A DNA stretch of 64,000 bases from Gemmatimonadota bacterium (GCA_028873815.1 JAPPNN010000004.1:144829-208828); one strand, 5' to 3'. Counted from the first letter of the stretch, positions 51,998 through 60,868 are shown. Program-made: numbers and translations. The notes: generated by a model from the letters alone, not told the origin.

Positions 51998-53170
51998 ATG
52001 AGGAAGCCATCCACCAACCAGCGGATTCCGATGTCGGCACATGCCGCGCAGTGGCTCATGCCTGTGGTCGCGGCCGCACTGGTGGCGCCTGTTGCTCCGC
52101 TTGCGGCGCAGGACTTCAACGCCCGCGCCGGGTCCAGCGTGACCCTGGGGGGGCGCGTCCAGGCACAGTTCGAGGCCTCCAGCTCCGGGGAGTCGCCTTC
52201 GTCGTTCTTCATCCGGCGTGCGTGGATCACGGCAGACGGACGGCTGAACGACCTCGTGTCGGGCCGCCTGCAGTTCGACGCCAACGGCAACAAGGTGCTC
52301 GAAGCGTACCTCGCGTTCACTCCGTCGGACCGGTTTCGGATGGAGTTGGGACAGTTCAAGCGGGCGATCTCGACCTTCTGGCTCGCCGCCAACTTCGACC
52401 TTCCGCTGATCGAGCGCGATGGCCGGGTGCCGGGGTCCGATCCCTGTCCCGGAGTCGGCAACGTGTGCTCGTTCGGACGCCTTACGGGGGGACTGGGTCT
52501 CGACGCGTACGAGCCCGGGATCCTGATGAGCGGGCGACTCTCGGACAAGGTCGGCTTCCGGGTAACGGTGACCAACGGGGAGGGGATCAACGGGAAGGAC
52601 ACGAACAGCGCAAAATCGACTTCCGCGCGGCTGACCTTCAACCTCAACTCTGACAACCGCCTGCATACCTACGCCGTGTTCGACGAGACGGCCGATGGCG
52701 TTGGGGGCACGCTGTGGGCTCCGGCGTATGCGCTGGAATACGAACTCGGCACCTGGCGGCGGGGCCCCCACCTGGTGGTGAACGCGGCGACCGGCCGCAA
52801 CTGGAGGGCCGAGGCCGCGAGCGAGTACGGGGACAGCGAGGTGGGCTTCTTCGCCTTCCAGGCCATGGGACTGTGGTACCTGCCGATCGAGGGCGACGGG
52901 GCATTCGAGGCCATCGAGCCGCTGTTCCGCGTGAGTTGGGCGAGCACGCAGACCGGGGACAGCCTCTTCGAGGGTGACATTGTGGTCAACGACGACGTGA
53001 AAGGGCTGGTCATCACGCCCGGTTTCATGCTCTACGCGACCGGCCGCACGGGGATCTCGACCAACCTGGACATCTACACGTCGTCGCGCACCGTCGCCGG
53101 CAGCAATTACGAGAGCATGAGCTTCGACCCCCAGTGGTCGCTCAAGATGCAGGCGTTCGTGGCCTTCTAG
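51998..53170 (+). CDS. Outer-membrane porin (OprP/phosphate-selective-porin-like)
   Basis: ATG at 51998 follows AAGGAG with correct spacing; the track ORF start is far upstream in other genes. 390 aa: a signal peptide ('WLMPVVAAALVAPVAPLAAQ'), an early strand 'GSSVTLGGRVQAQFEA', 'FFIRRAWITADGRLNDLVSG', 'MELGQFKRAISTFWLA' and alternating beta-strands to a terminal phenylalanine ('KMQAFVAF'), all typical of 16-strand OprO/OprP-type porins. These are often selective for phosphate or polyphosphate, but specificity lies in loop residues that I cannot assign. It is divergent from the EEP lipoprotein gene, with an 87-bp shared promoter region. Confidence 0.88.
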   Translation: MRKPSTNQRIPMSAHAAQWLMPVVAAALVAPVAPLAAQDFNARAGSSVTLGGRVQAQFEASSSGESPSSFFIRRAWITADGRLNDLVSGRLQFDANGNKVLEAYLAFTPSDRFRMELGQFKRAISTFWLAANFDLPLIERDGRVPGSDPCPGVGNVCSFGRLTGGLGLDAYEPGILMSGRLSDKVGFRVTVTNGEGINGKDTNSAKSTSARLTFNLNSDNRLHTYAVFDETADGVGGTLWAPAYALEYELGTWRRGPHLVVNAATGRNWRAEAASEYGDSEVGFFAFQAMGLWYLPIEGDGAFEAIEPLFRVSWASTQTGDSLFEGDIVVNDDVKGLVITPGFMLYATGRTGISTNLDIYTSSRTVAGSNYESMSFDPQWSLKMQAFVAF

Positions 53171-53183
53171 CAGGCAGCTTCAG

Positions 53184-55643
53184 CTAGCGGTCCTCCGACT
53201 CCGGCCGGTCCTCGGGCTCCACCGCCGCCAGCGCTTCCAGTCGCGCCACCGCCTCGTCGAAGCGCGCTTCCAGCCGCGGGATGCTCGCGCCGGAATACCC
53301 AATGCGCAGACGGGCCCGGGACGCGATGAGCACTTCCAGCAGCTCCGCGGCCGCCTCACGCCGGGCCACCGGGTCCGTGCTGCCGCGTTCGCCGATCCAC
53401 ACGGGGGCCGTGTGCGCGAAGGGTGAGATGTCCATCGACGGCCAGCGTGTCTCGCCGCCCCGGGCGCGCGCCGCGACCCAGCCGCCTTGCGGCAGCGTCA
53501 GTTCGCCCGAGTAGGTGCGCTGGTCGGGCGAAGCAATGCCTGGCCGGGACTGCACGACTTCCCCGTTCACAAGAATCTCCACCGTGTCCACAGAGGTCGC
53601 GGTGGCGAGATCGAGCGTCCACTGCACCGTGCCGGGCGTGCCGTCCGAGCCCCTCACGGCCTCGACCACCTCGCCCGGACGCGCTCCCCCGACCCGGAAG
53701 TCGAGGAACGGCCCGTTGGTGACGAAGGACCTGCCCTCGCCCAACGCAGCGACGTACGCGGGCCAGTTGAGGCGATCACCGGTATGCGCATACACGCGGG
53801 TCGCACCCACGGCCATGGTTCGGTGGAGGTTCAGCATGACGTCGGTGCCCGCGGACGGCGCTACCGTCTCCCCGATGTTCAGGAAACGGTGCCAGAGTGC
53901 GGCAGTCCCTTCGGAGCTGCTCCACAGACACATCACCTCGAGGGCATCCACATCGCCCATGACCGCGTCGGCCACGAGCTCGACGGGCACCCCGGCCCGC
54001 GCCTCCGGGGCGAACGGGTCGGGCGACCCGACGGGGTGCACATAGTAGCCCAATCCGCCATGGTCATGCGCAAACGCCAGGACCTCTGCGTTGGTCCGGT
54101 CGTCGGTCCCGTAGACCTCGTAGCCGGGCCCCCAGACCCAGGGCCAGTGCAGTTCGGGGATTTCGATCAACCCCATGTGGCCCAGGAAGTGCGAACGTAT
54201 CTCCTGGCCGAAGCGAATCAGCGGCGATGCGTCCGACTTTTCCCATCCCCACAGGTCCTGGTCCTCGTAGCGGTTGTGCAGGTTGGCCAGCAGGGGGGAC
54301 GCGACATCGAGCTCCTCGCCCCTCATCATCGGCACCATGTCGGCCGGGTCCAGGTCGTACTGGCCGCCGTAATTGAGGTGGAAGTGATGGTCCCCCGACG
54401 CCCATCCCGCGGCGCGCGCGTCCCATACGGGGTCGAGCTCCAGTGCGACCTCGGTGACGGCACCGGGCGCGGCCGACAGCGTAACGCTCTCCTCGGGCGT
54501 GGCCAGACCGCGTACCGCCGACACCGTGACCTCGCCCGCCGGCACGGTGACCTCGATCTGCCCCGGGCTGTAGAAGAAGATGCGGCCGCTGGCACCCTCG
54601 GAATGGGCGATGCCCTCGTCGGGCACGGCGGGGTGCCCGGCCGCGTCGACGACGGTCAGGCGCGCGGCCATATTGGTGCTCACGCGCACGCGGGCCGTTT
54701 CGGCTCCCCACCTCCAGGTCGCAACGTCCACGTCCTCAACGGGACCGCCGGTCTTGCGGATCCGCTTGAGTCCCATGACCTCCCGGGCGTCGGCTTCGGA
54801 AAAGTAGACCCACTCGCCATCGGCGCTCCACGCGGGGGTCAGCGGCAGGCCTCCCCCGGTCAGTAGCACCGATGGGCCGGGCTGCCCGACGCTGTGGACC
54901 CGCAGCTCCCAACCATCCTGGGTGGGCCAGTTCAGCGCGAAGTCCGCCCCGTCCGGGGACACGGCCGGACGCGCCATGGACGCGATGCTGCCGGAAACGA
55001 GCACGGTGGGCGCACCCTCGCCGGGGTGCCGCAGCTCCACTCGGTCCCCGCCTCGCTTGGCAAGTACCATCACCGCGTCCGTTCCCGGAACCGGTTGCGG
55101 CCGGAGTTCGATCCCGGGCTCCGAGGTGACCGCGGCGGCGCTACCGGTGGCCAGATCAAGCGCCCACACGTCCAGGGTGCCGGCCTCGCCCGACGTGTAG
55201 TAGAGCGTGTTCCCGTCGGGGGACCAGGCCGGATCGAGGTCGATGGCCGGGGAGTCGACGGTGCGCAGCAGGTCGCCGGTATTCGCGCTCACGACGACGA
55301 TACGGGTGTCGTGATCGTTGTCTCGCACCAGGGCGATGCGGTTGCCGGACGGATGCCACGCCGGACGGGAATCCACGTCGCGCCCGCGGGTGAGCCGCCG
55401 GGCCGTGCGGGTCTCGAGGTCCATCACCCAGATCCAGCCTCTCGCTGCGAACGCGATATGGCGCCCATCCGGAGAGGGCGCGGGATCGATCGGCCCGTTT
55501 GTCAGGATCGGAAGCTCGTACCCTTCCAGGTAGACGTGATGCCCGTACCCGTCGACGCGCGGATACCGATTGCTCCATTGACCGGACCCGGGCTGTGGCA
55601 TCAGTACGGCGGCAAGCACAAGCGAAGTGCACAATCTGGTCAC
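53184..55643 (-). CDS. CehA/McbA-type metallohydrolase with N-terminal TolB-like propeller, exported
   Basis: GTG at 55643 has a CGGAG site and opens a signal peptide ('VTRLCTSLVLAAVLMPQ'). 819 aa. Residues about 40-330 are a TolB/PD40 propeller ('PAPSPDGRHIAFAARGWIWV', 'PAWHPSGNRIALVRDND', 'PAWSPDGNTLYYTSGEAG', 'PAVSPDGADFALNWPT'). Residues about 390-760 are a PHP-like metallohydrolase of the CehA/McbA family ('WASGDHHFHLNYGGQYDLDP', 'EVLAFAHDHGGLGYYVHP', 'VMGDVDALEVMCLWS', 'NGPFLDFRVGGARPGEVVE'). Family members split carbamate and other ester-type bonds in the periplasm. The substrate is not predictable. Confidence 0.85.
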   Translation of the reverse strand: MTRLCTSLVLAAVLMPQPGSGQWSNRYPRVDGYGHHVYLEGYELPILTNGPIDPAPSPDGRHIAFAARGWIWVMDLETRTARRLTRGRDVDSRPAWHPSGNRIALVRDNDHDTRIVVVSANTGDLLRTVDSPAIDLDPAWSPDGNTLYYTSGEAGTLDVWALDLATGSAAAVTSEPGIELRPQPVPGTDAVMVLAKRGGDRVELRHPGEGAPTVLVSGSIASMARPAVSPDGADFALNWPTQDGWELRVHSVGQPGPSVLLTGGGLPLTPAWSADGEWVYFSEADAREVMGLKRIRKTGGPVEDVDVATWRWGAETARVRVSTNMAARLTVVDAAGHPAVPDEGIAHSEGASGRIFFYSPGQIEVTVPAGEVTVSAVRGLATPEESVTLSAAPGAVTEVALELDPVWDARAAGWASGDHHFHLNYGGQYDLDPADMVPMMRGEELDVASPLLANLHNRYEDQDLWGWEKSDASPLIRFGQEIRSHFLGHMGLIEIPELHWPWVWGPGYEVYGTDDRTNAEVLAFAHDHGGLGYYVHPVGSPDPFAPEARAGVPVELVADAVMGDVDALEVMCLWSSSEGTAALWHRFLNIGETVAPSAGTDVMLNLHRTMAVGATRVYAHTGDRLNWPAYVAALGEGRSFVTNGPFLDFRVGGARPGEVVEAVRGSDGTPGTVQWTLDLATATSVDTVEILVNGEVVQSRPGIASPDQRTYSGELTLPQGGWVAARARGGETRWPSMDISPFAHTAPVWIGERGSTDPVARREAAAELLEVLIASRARLRIGYSGASIPRLEARFDEAVARLEALAAVEPEDRPESEDR

Positions 55644-55858
55644 GGGGTTGGCTCCGGTGCGGGGGGCGAGTGGTGCCGGTAACCATTGCGGGAACTCGTG
55701 GCAACGGGCAAGGGAGCGCCTGGCGCGGGGCGCCTGCGGGAGACGGACGCAGCGGGCACCGGGACGACTCGATGCAAGGAACCCGCGCTTCGCATGCGCA
55801 CGATGGCGCAATGGACCATATTGACCAACGCCCTCTCCGACGTCGAAAGGAAACCGCA

Positions 55859-56362
55859 ATGAACCCCCGTTTCACGACTTTGCGTGACACACGTTTTCGT
55901 TCCGCCGCGTGCATGCCCGGTGCGGTCGCCGCTGCAATCCTCCTGTTCGGGCTCACGGCCTCGCCTGTCCGGGCACAGGACGCGGATGGCAACGTTTTCC
56001 ATGACGGCGAGTCCCTGCCCTGGGGAGAACCGAGCAACGGCACGCGGTTCCTTCCGCTCTACGGCAACTACAGCGTCGGCGGCGAGGTCTTTGCATTCCG
56101 TCTCGAAGTCCAGCCCGGCTTCGAGATCCGGCCGCACACGCACCCCGTCACCGAGCACATGACGGTGCTTTCGGGCACGTTTTACGTCGGGATGGGCGAG
56201 ACCATGGACAAGGAGGCCGCGACCGCCTACGGACCCGGGAGCTATATTGCCGTAGCGGCCGGTCTGCCGGCGTACATGTGGGCCGACGAAGTGACGGTCA
56301 TCCAGGTCCACGGTGTGGGCCCGTTCTCGACCGATTTCGTGGAACCGCCTCCGGAGCGGTGA
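55859..56362 (+). CDS. Exported cupin domain protein
   Basis: ATG at 55859 after GAAAGGAAA. 167 aa with signal peptide ('AVAAAILLFGLTASPVRAQ') and one cupin barrel: 'FRLEVQPGFEIRPHTHPVTE' with the metal-binding H-x-H and Glu ('HTHPVTEHM'), and 'VIQVHGVGPFSTDFVEPP' with the second-motif His. A small exported cupin may be an isomerase, an oxygenase or only a binding protein. It overlaps the next gene by one base (TGATG) and the function of the pair is unknown. The 215-bp gap upstream holds divergent promoters for this gene and for the CehA-like gene. Confidence 0.87.
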   Translation: MNPRFTTLRDTRFRSAACMPGAVAAAILLFGLTASPVRAQDADGNVFHDGESLPWGEPSNGTRFLPLYGNYSVGGEVFAFRLEVQPGFEIRPHTHPVTEHMTVLSGTFYVGMGETMDKEAATAYGPGSYIAVAAGLPAYMWADEVTVIQVHGVGPFSTDFVEPPPER

Positions 56363-56913
56363 TGACGCCCGCCCGTCGGCTTCCCGCTGCCGCCCGTGCC
56401 CGCGCGCCGGTCGGCGGCGTACTTCTGCTCGTCGGCCTCGCCTTGACGACCTGCATCCCCTCCGAGTCCGTCACGCTGCGCGCCGGCGATCCTGCCCCGG
56501 CCTTCACGGCCACGTCGCTGGAAACCGGGTCACCCCTGTCCCTCACCGACTATCTTGGCCAGACCCTCCTGGTCAACCTCTGGGCCACCTGGTGCCATCC
56601 CTGCGAGACGGAGACGCCGTATCTCCAGTCCGTTTACGAACGCTACCAGGACCGGGGCCTGCGCCTGCTGGGCGTGTCGGTGGATCGGCGCGCCGACCAC
56701 GACGCCGTGATCGAATTCGTCGAGGAGTTTGGCGTGACCTACGACATCGCACTCGATCCCGATGCTCTGTCTCGTGACCTGTTTCGCGCGCGCGGCCTGC
56801 CCACTTCCGTGCTCATCGACCGCGAGGGCACGGTGGCGTTCAGCTGGATCGGCCCCATCCCCGAGGGCGACCCGACCTTTATCGGCGGCCTGGAGGCAAC
56901 GCTGGACCGTTAG
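56362..56913 (+). CDS. TlpA/ResA-type thioredoxin-like disulfide reductase, membrane-anchored
   Basis: ATG at 56362 overlaps the cupin stop. 183 aa with an N-terminal anchor or lipobox ('GVLLLVGLALTTCIPSES'), then the AhpC/TSA-TlpA thioredoxin fold: 'RAGDPAPAFTATSLETGSPL', active site 'NLWATWCHPCETETPYL' (Cys 78 and 81), the family insert 'GVSVDRRADHDAV', and the cis-Pro loop 'RGLPTSVLIDREG'. It reduces disulfides or cytochrome c apoproteins outside the inner membrane, which fits the oxidase operon that converges with it and needs heme c and CuA assembly. Confidence 0.9.
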   Translation: MTPARRLPAAARARAPVGGVLLLVGLALTTCIPSESVTLRAGDPAPAFTATSLETGSPLSLTDYLGQTLLVNLWATWCHPCETETPYLQSVYERYQDRGLRLLGVSVDRRADHDAVIEFVEEFGVTYDIALDPDALSRDLFRARGLPTSVLIDREGTVAFSWIGPIPEGDPTFIGGLEATLDR

Positions 56914-56922
56914 CCAGGTGGT

Positions 56923-56939
56923 GACGACTACGAGTCGTC
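56923..56939. terminator. Perfect hairpin between TlpA and oxidase operon
   Basis: GACGACT (56923-56929), loop ACG, AGTCGTC (56933-56939) give a 7-bp perfect stem with a 3-base loop. It falls 10 bp after the tlpA-like stop and overlaps the last codons of the convergent 87-aa gene. It is probably a terminator for both. Confidence 0.55.
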
Positions 56940-57191
56940 CAGGTGCGCGTACGCCTCCGGCTCTCCCGCCCCGTCCTCCACTTCCCGCGCCCGCTTCCGC
57001 AACCACCACCCCGTGCCTGCCACCAGCCCCAGCGGAAGCAGCGTCAAGAGTCCGGTGGTCGCGAGGAATGCGAGACGGGCCTCGTCGTCCCGGTCGAAAC
57101 ACACGGGACAGGCGTGCGCCACGTCGGGCAGTCCGGCGATCAGCGCCACGGCGGCCACGCCACCCAGAGCCGCGCTCATGAACTTGCGCAT
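56928..57191 (-). CDS. Small exported CPVC membrane protein of the oxidase operon
   Basis: 87 aa, found inside a longer shadow ORF. ATG at 57191 overlaps the stop of the subunit III-like gene by one base. Signal peptide ('VAAVALIAGLPDVAHA'), then 'CPVCFDRDDEARLAFLATTG', a single transmembrane segment ('LLTLLPLGLVAGTGWWL'), and a charged tail. The Cys-Pro-Val-Cys motif just after the signal cleavage site suggests a redox or metal-binding site on the outside of the membrane, possibly copper handling for the oxidase. I know of no named family. It is the final gene of the oxidase operon. Confidence 0.75.
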   Translation of the reverse strand: MRKFMSAALGGVAAVALIAGLPDVAHACPVCFDRDDEARLAFLATTGLLTLLPLGLVAGTGWWLRKRAREVEDGAGEPEAYAHLDDS

Positions 57192-57790
57192 CACAGGTAT
57201 ACCTGGAAGTACAGGAACGGCCATACCAGCACCACAAAGTACCAGAACAGCGCAACCACAGACAGGTGTTCCCGGGTGAGTCTGCCCGACTGCAGGCGCA
57301 GCCATGCCCATCCCAGGAGGCCGATCGCGACGACCGCGTGGGCGGCGTGCGCCCCGATGATCGTATAGAACAGGCTGCCGTAGAGGGACGAGGTGATCGT
57401 CAGGCCTTCCCGCAGGAGCGCCACCCACTCCACGCCCTGCATTGCCACGAACGCCGCGCCGAACAGGGTCGCCACCATGAGCGGCAGCCCGATGGACTTG
57501 TTGCCGCGCTGATAGGCGCGGTGCGCGAACAGAAGCACGATTCCGCTGAGGATCAGGAACGACGTGTTGACCGCGGTGCGCTCGAAGGGCAGCCGCGGCT
57601 GGTCGGGTGGCGGCCACACCGATCCCACGGCACGCGCCTTCACGATGAGAAAGCCCGAGATGAACCCCGCGAACAGCATGACCTCGACGAATACGGCGAG
57701 CAGCATGCCCAGCACGCCGTTCGACACCATCTTCTCGGGCCGGCGCGGCCTCGGCCGGAACGGTATGATCCTCGCCCCGGCGGTCATCAC
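57191..57790 (-). CDS. Second cytochrome c oxidase subunit III-like protein
   Basis: 199 aa, five helices. 'NGVLGMLLAVFVEVMLFAGF', 'ERTAVNTSFLILSGIVLLFA', 'EWVALLREGLTITSSLYGSL', 'TIIGAHAAHAVVAIGLLG' and 'VVALFWYFVVLVWPFLYFQV' are the heme-copper oxidase subunit III pattern. A second, different subunit III is encoded two genes upstream. It overlaps the subunit IV-like gene by 4 bp. It may replace or complement the first subunit III or belong to a variant assembly. Confidence 0.83.
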   Translation of the reverse strand: MMTAGARIIPFRPRPRRPEKMVSNGVLGMLLAVFVEVMLFAGFISGFLIVKARAVGSVWPPPDQPRLPFERTAVNTSFLILSGIVLLFAHRAYQRGNKSIGLPLMVATLFGAAFVAMQGVEWVALLREGLTITSSLYGSLFYTIIGAHAAHAVVAIGLLGWAWLRLQSGRLTREHLSVVALFWYFVVLVWPFLYFQVYL

Positions 57791-58494
57791 GCCTCCTGCG
57801 GTCCCACGAGCCGATCCCGGATCCGACTCACACCCGGCAGCCTCATCAGCATGCCCACCAGCGGCCCGAGCAGGCTGCGCACGATCGGAATGTGGCTGAG
57901 CGTCTCGAACAACAGGATCAGCACGCCGATCGACAGGATAATCGCCACGGCGTTGGTTCCGACCGCGACGAGCACGAGCACCGTCCAGAACGCGGCATGC
58001 GCGAAGTTGTAGCCTCCCGGCAGGAGGTTGTCGATGGACTTCTCGGTCGGCACGATGCTGGCATGCACGACATCATCGGCATGCTCGTCCTCGGCGTGCA
58101 CCTCCGGGAGCCCCCGGTCCACCGCCTCCTTGGCGGCCAGATTCTCCCACATGCGCCCGTCGTGCAGCTGCACGTCCGGCGCCACCCCGCCCCAGAAGAG
58201 CGCCAGCAGGAGCACCGATGCGGCCAGGAAGATCTTGGCGATCGGGCGCTCGATCGACAGGTGCATGAAGTGCTTCACGACCAGCCCGGCCTTCCAGACC
58301 GCGATCCCGAACGCCGTGATCAGGGTCAGGGTCAAACCGACGCCGATCTGCCGCCCGAAGATCTCGATTTGCGCGTCGATCCTCTCGCCCACCAGGGGGC
58401 CGGCGATGCTTATCGCCAGCAGGACGAGCAGCAGCAGGTAGACTTTGACGTAGTGGTTGCCGAAGAATCCCGAGTCTTCCGAGTGACCGGCCAT
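57787..58494 (-). CDS. Cytochrome c oxidase subunit IV-like (prokaryotic) membrane protein
   Basis: 235 aa. 'HYVKVYLLLLVLLAISIAGP', 'VGLTLTLITAFGIAVWKAGL' and 'VVKHFMHLSIERPIAKIFL' are the three-helix pattern of the bacterial CtaF/COX4-like subunit. It continues with an extra soluble loop of about 50 residues (Asp/Glu/His-rich 'LPEVHAEDEHADDVV') and further hydrophobic segments, making it about twice the usual length. This may reflect fusion with another small oxidase subunit. It lies 3 bp downstream of subunit III. Confidence 0.8.
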   Translation of the reverse strand: MAGHSEDSGFFGNHYVKVYLLLLVLLAISIAGPLVGERIDAQIEIFGRQIGVGLTLTLITAFGIAVWKAGLVVKHFMHLSIERPIAKIFLAASVLLLALFWGGVAPDVQLHDGRMWENLAAKEAVDRGLPEVHAEDEHADDVVHASIVPTEKSIDNLLPGGYNFAHAAFWTVLVLVAVGTNAVAIILSIGVLILLFETLSHIPIVRSLLGPLVGMLMRLPGVSRIRDRLVGPQEA

Positions 58495-58497
58495 GGG

Positions 58498-59067
58498 CTA
58501 TTTCGCGATGTAGAGCAGGGGGAACAGGAAGATCCAGACGATGTCCACGAAGTGCCAGTAGATCCCGATCAGTTCGACGCGGTGGAGCTCGATGTTCTTC
58601 GCAGCGTCGCGCGCAACGATGAACATGATGGCGGCCCCCGCGATCACGTGGAAGGCGTGCAGCCCCGCGGCCGAATAGTAGAACGCCCAGAAACCGTTCG
58701 AGGTGATCGTGTAGCCGTGGCTGATCTCGTACCACCACTCGTAGGTCTTGATGCCGATGAAGGTGGCGGCCCCCCCGATGGTGCAGTAGAGCCACCGCGC
58801 CGCCTTCCTGCCGTCACCGCGCTCGGCTGCCTGGTGCGCCAGCACGGCGGTGAGACTCGACGTAAGCAGAACGAAGGTGTTGACCGCCCCGATCGTGGTG
58901 TTCGTCACCGCGGCGGCGTCCGCCCACTCCGGGTGACCCAGGCGGAACATGACATACGACGCCAGCAGTCCGCCGAAGATGACGACTTCCGAGGCCAGGA
59001 CCCACCACACGGCGAGCTTGCCGGTGGCGATCCCGGTTGCGGCACGGGTGGTCGCGATCGGCCTCAT
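58498..59067 (-). CDS. ctaE: Cytochrome c oxidase subunit III
   Basis: 189 aa. 'GKLAVWWVLASEVVIFGGLL', 'NTFVLLTSSLTAVLAHQAAE', 'KTYEWWYEISHGYTITSNGF', 'SAAGLHAFHVIAGAAIMFIV' and 'IGIYWHFVDIVWIFLFPLLY' make this a short five-helix subunit III like those in bacterial aa3/caa3 oxidases. The lipid-binding and D-channel-entrance partner role is the usual one. It follows ctaD by 55 bp. Confidence 0.9.
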   Translation of the reverse strand: MRPIATTRAATGIATGKLAVWWVLASEVVIFGGLLASYVMFRLGHPEWADAAAVTNTTIGAVNTFVLLTSSLTAVLAHQAAERGDGRKAARWLYCTIGGAATFIGIKTYEWWYEISHGYTITSNGFWAFYYSAAGLHAFHVIAGAAIMFIVARDAAKNIELHRVELIGIYWHFVDIVWIFLFPLLYIAK

Positions 59068-59122
59068 GCCGTCGCGCTCGCGCTAGTGGGCAGGGATACG
59101 ACGCGGGAATGCGTGCGGAGCA

Positions 59123-60853
59123 TCAGGAGCCTCTTGGGGAGGGTTCGTTCTGCGGCCAGTAGTCGTCCTCGCGGTCCGGCACGCTGTATTCGTAGGGGCC
59201 GCGGTAGACGACCGGCATCTCGTCCGGACGCCAGTTGCCGTGCGGTGGGGGGGATTCGGTGGTCCACTCGAGCGAGTTCGCCTTCCACGGATTCTTCGGG
59301 GCCTTCGGTCCGTGGCGAATGGTCTTGTACCAGTTGTAGAAGAAGACGAACTGGAAGGCGAGCATGACCAGGAGCGACCCCGTGGCGAGCACGCGCATGT
59401 CCTGGAACCAGTCGAGCGCCAGTTCGGGGAAGTGGCTGTAGTTGTAGATCCTGCGGTGCTGTCCGCCCATCCCGAGCACGAAGAGCGGGATGAAGATCAT
59501 GTTGAAGGGTATGATGGTCCCCCAGAAGTGGATCTTGCCGAGCCGGTCGTCCATCATCTTCCCGAACATCTTCGGGAACCAGTAGGTGATGGCCGCAAAG
59601 GCCCCAATGATCGCGATCGGGAAGAACGTGTAGTGGAAGTGGGCCAGCACGAAGTAGGTGTCGTGGAAGTAGATGTCGGCACCCGCCGCGCCCAGGAAGA
59701 TCCCGGTCACACCCCCGATCAGGAATGTCGCCACGAAGGCGAGCGCCCACAGCATGGGCGTGTTGAGCGTGATCGATCCCCCATACAGCGTGGCAATGTA
59801 AACGAAGCACAACTCCGCAATGGGGACCGAGATCAATAGCGTGGTGATGGTGAAGATGTTCGCCATGCGCGGGTCGATTCCCGCGATGAACTGGTGGTGC
59901 GCCCACACGAAGAAGCTCAGCACGCCCGTGGCCACGACCGTGAAGATGACGGTCCGGTAGGCGAAGACCTTCTTGCGCGCGAAGGTCGTGATGATCTCGA
60001 TCACGACCCCCATCGCCGGGAGCAGCACGACGTAGACCTCCGGGTGGCCGAAGAACCAGAAGAGGTGCTGCCACAGGATCGGGTCACCGCCCATGGCCGG
60101 ATTGAAGAACCCGGTCCCGATCGTCTGGTCGAAGATGAGCATGATCGCGCCGGCCAGCAGCGGTCCGACGGACAGCATGAAAAGGATGCTGGCGACGACG
60201 ATCATCCACACCACGATCGGCACGTCGAAGGCGCGCATGCCGGGCGCACGCGAGTTCATCAGTGTGGTGATGAAGTTGATCCCGCCCAGCAGAAACGCCA
60301 CGAACTCCAGTCCCACCCCTATCACCCACAGGGTACTCCCAAGGGGTGTGAGGTTGTAGGTAGAGTCCGCCGATAGCGGTGGATAGGCGGTCCACGCGCC
60401 GGCGAATCCTCCTCCCTCGACCACCAGTGACGCAAGAATGACGATCGTGCTGACGAAGAAGACCTGGAAGGACAGCCGGTTGACCTTGGGGAACACCATG
60501 TCGTCGGCGCCGACCATGAGCGGGATCAGGTAGTTCCCGAAGGCGGCCAGCAGGACGGGCATGGCCACCCAGAAGATCATGATCGTGCCGTGGTTCGTGA
60601 CGAGGGCGTTGTATTCGCCCGGCGAGACCATCCCGAAGCCGGGCACGTCGATGCCCGGGAAGGCCAGTTGCATGCGGAACACGTACGCCATGAACCCGCC
60701 GACCAGCGCCATGAACATGCCCGTGAACATGTACTGCATGGCGATGACCTTGTGGTCCGTGGACCAGAGGTACTTCAGCCACCCCTGGGGACCGTGGTCC
60801 GCGTGGTCGTCGTGGTGATGGCCGTGTGTCAGATCGACCGCTGGCTCAACCAT
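59123..60853 (-). CDS. ctaD: Cytochrome c oxidase subunit I, A-type, K-channel lysine absent
   Basis: 576 aa, twelve helices. Heme and copper ligands are present: 'NHGTIMIFWVAMP' (low-spin heme His 88), 'FFGHPEVYVVLLPAMG' (His-Tyr cross-link at 270/274 and the A1-type Glu 272), 'FFVWAHHQFIAG' (CuB His 319-320) and 'FHDTYFVLAHFHYT' (heme a3 and a ligands). The D-channel Asn and Asp in 'GNYLIPLMVGADDMVFPKVN' are kept. At the K-channel, where 'VPTGIK' is expected, the protein reads 'VPIAEL' (343-348), so the usual lysine is missing. The rest is normal in length. It pumps protons while reducing O2 with electrons from CtaC. Confidence 0.95.
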   Translation of the reverse strand: MVEPAVDLTHGHHHDDHADHGPQGWLKYLWSTDHKVIAMQYMFTGMFMALVGGFMAYVFRMQLAFPGIDVPGFGMVSPGEYNALVTNHGTIMIFWVAMPVLLAAFGNYLIPLMVGADDMVFPKVNRLSFQVFFVSTIVILASLVVEGGGFAGAWTAYPPLSADSTYNLTPLGSTLWVIGVGLEFVAFLLGGINFITTLMNSRAPGMRAFDVPIVVWMIVVASILFMLSVGPLLAGAIMLIFDQTIGTGFFNPAMGGDPILWQHLFWFFGHPEVYVVLLPAMGVVIEIITTFARKKVFAYRTVIFTVVATGVLSFFVWAHHQFIAGIDPRMANIFTITTLLISVPIAELCFVYIATLYGGSITLNTPMLWALAFVATFLIGGVTGIFLGAAGADIYFHDTYFVLAHFHYTFFPIAIIGAFAAITYWFPKMFGKMMDDRLGKIHFWGTIIPFNMIFIPLFVLGMGGQHRRIYNYSHFPELALDWFQDMRVLATGSLLVMLAFQFVFFYNWYKTIRHGPKAPKNPWKANSLEWTTESPPPHGNWRPDEMPVVYRGPYEYSVPDREDDYWPQNEPSPRGS

Positions 60854-60868
60854 ACTCCGTACTCCGTT

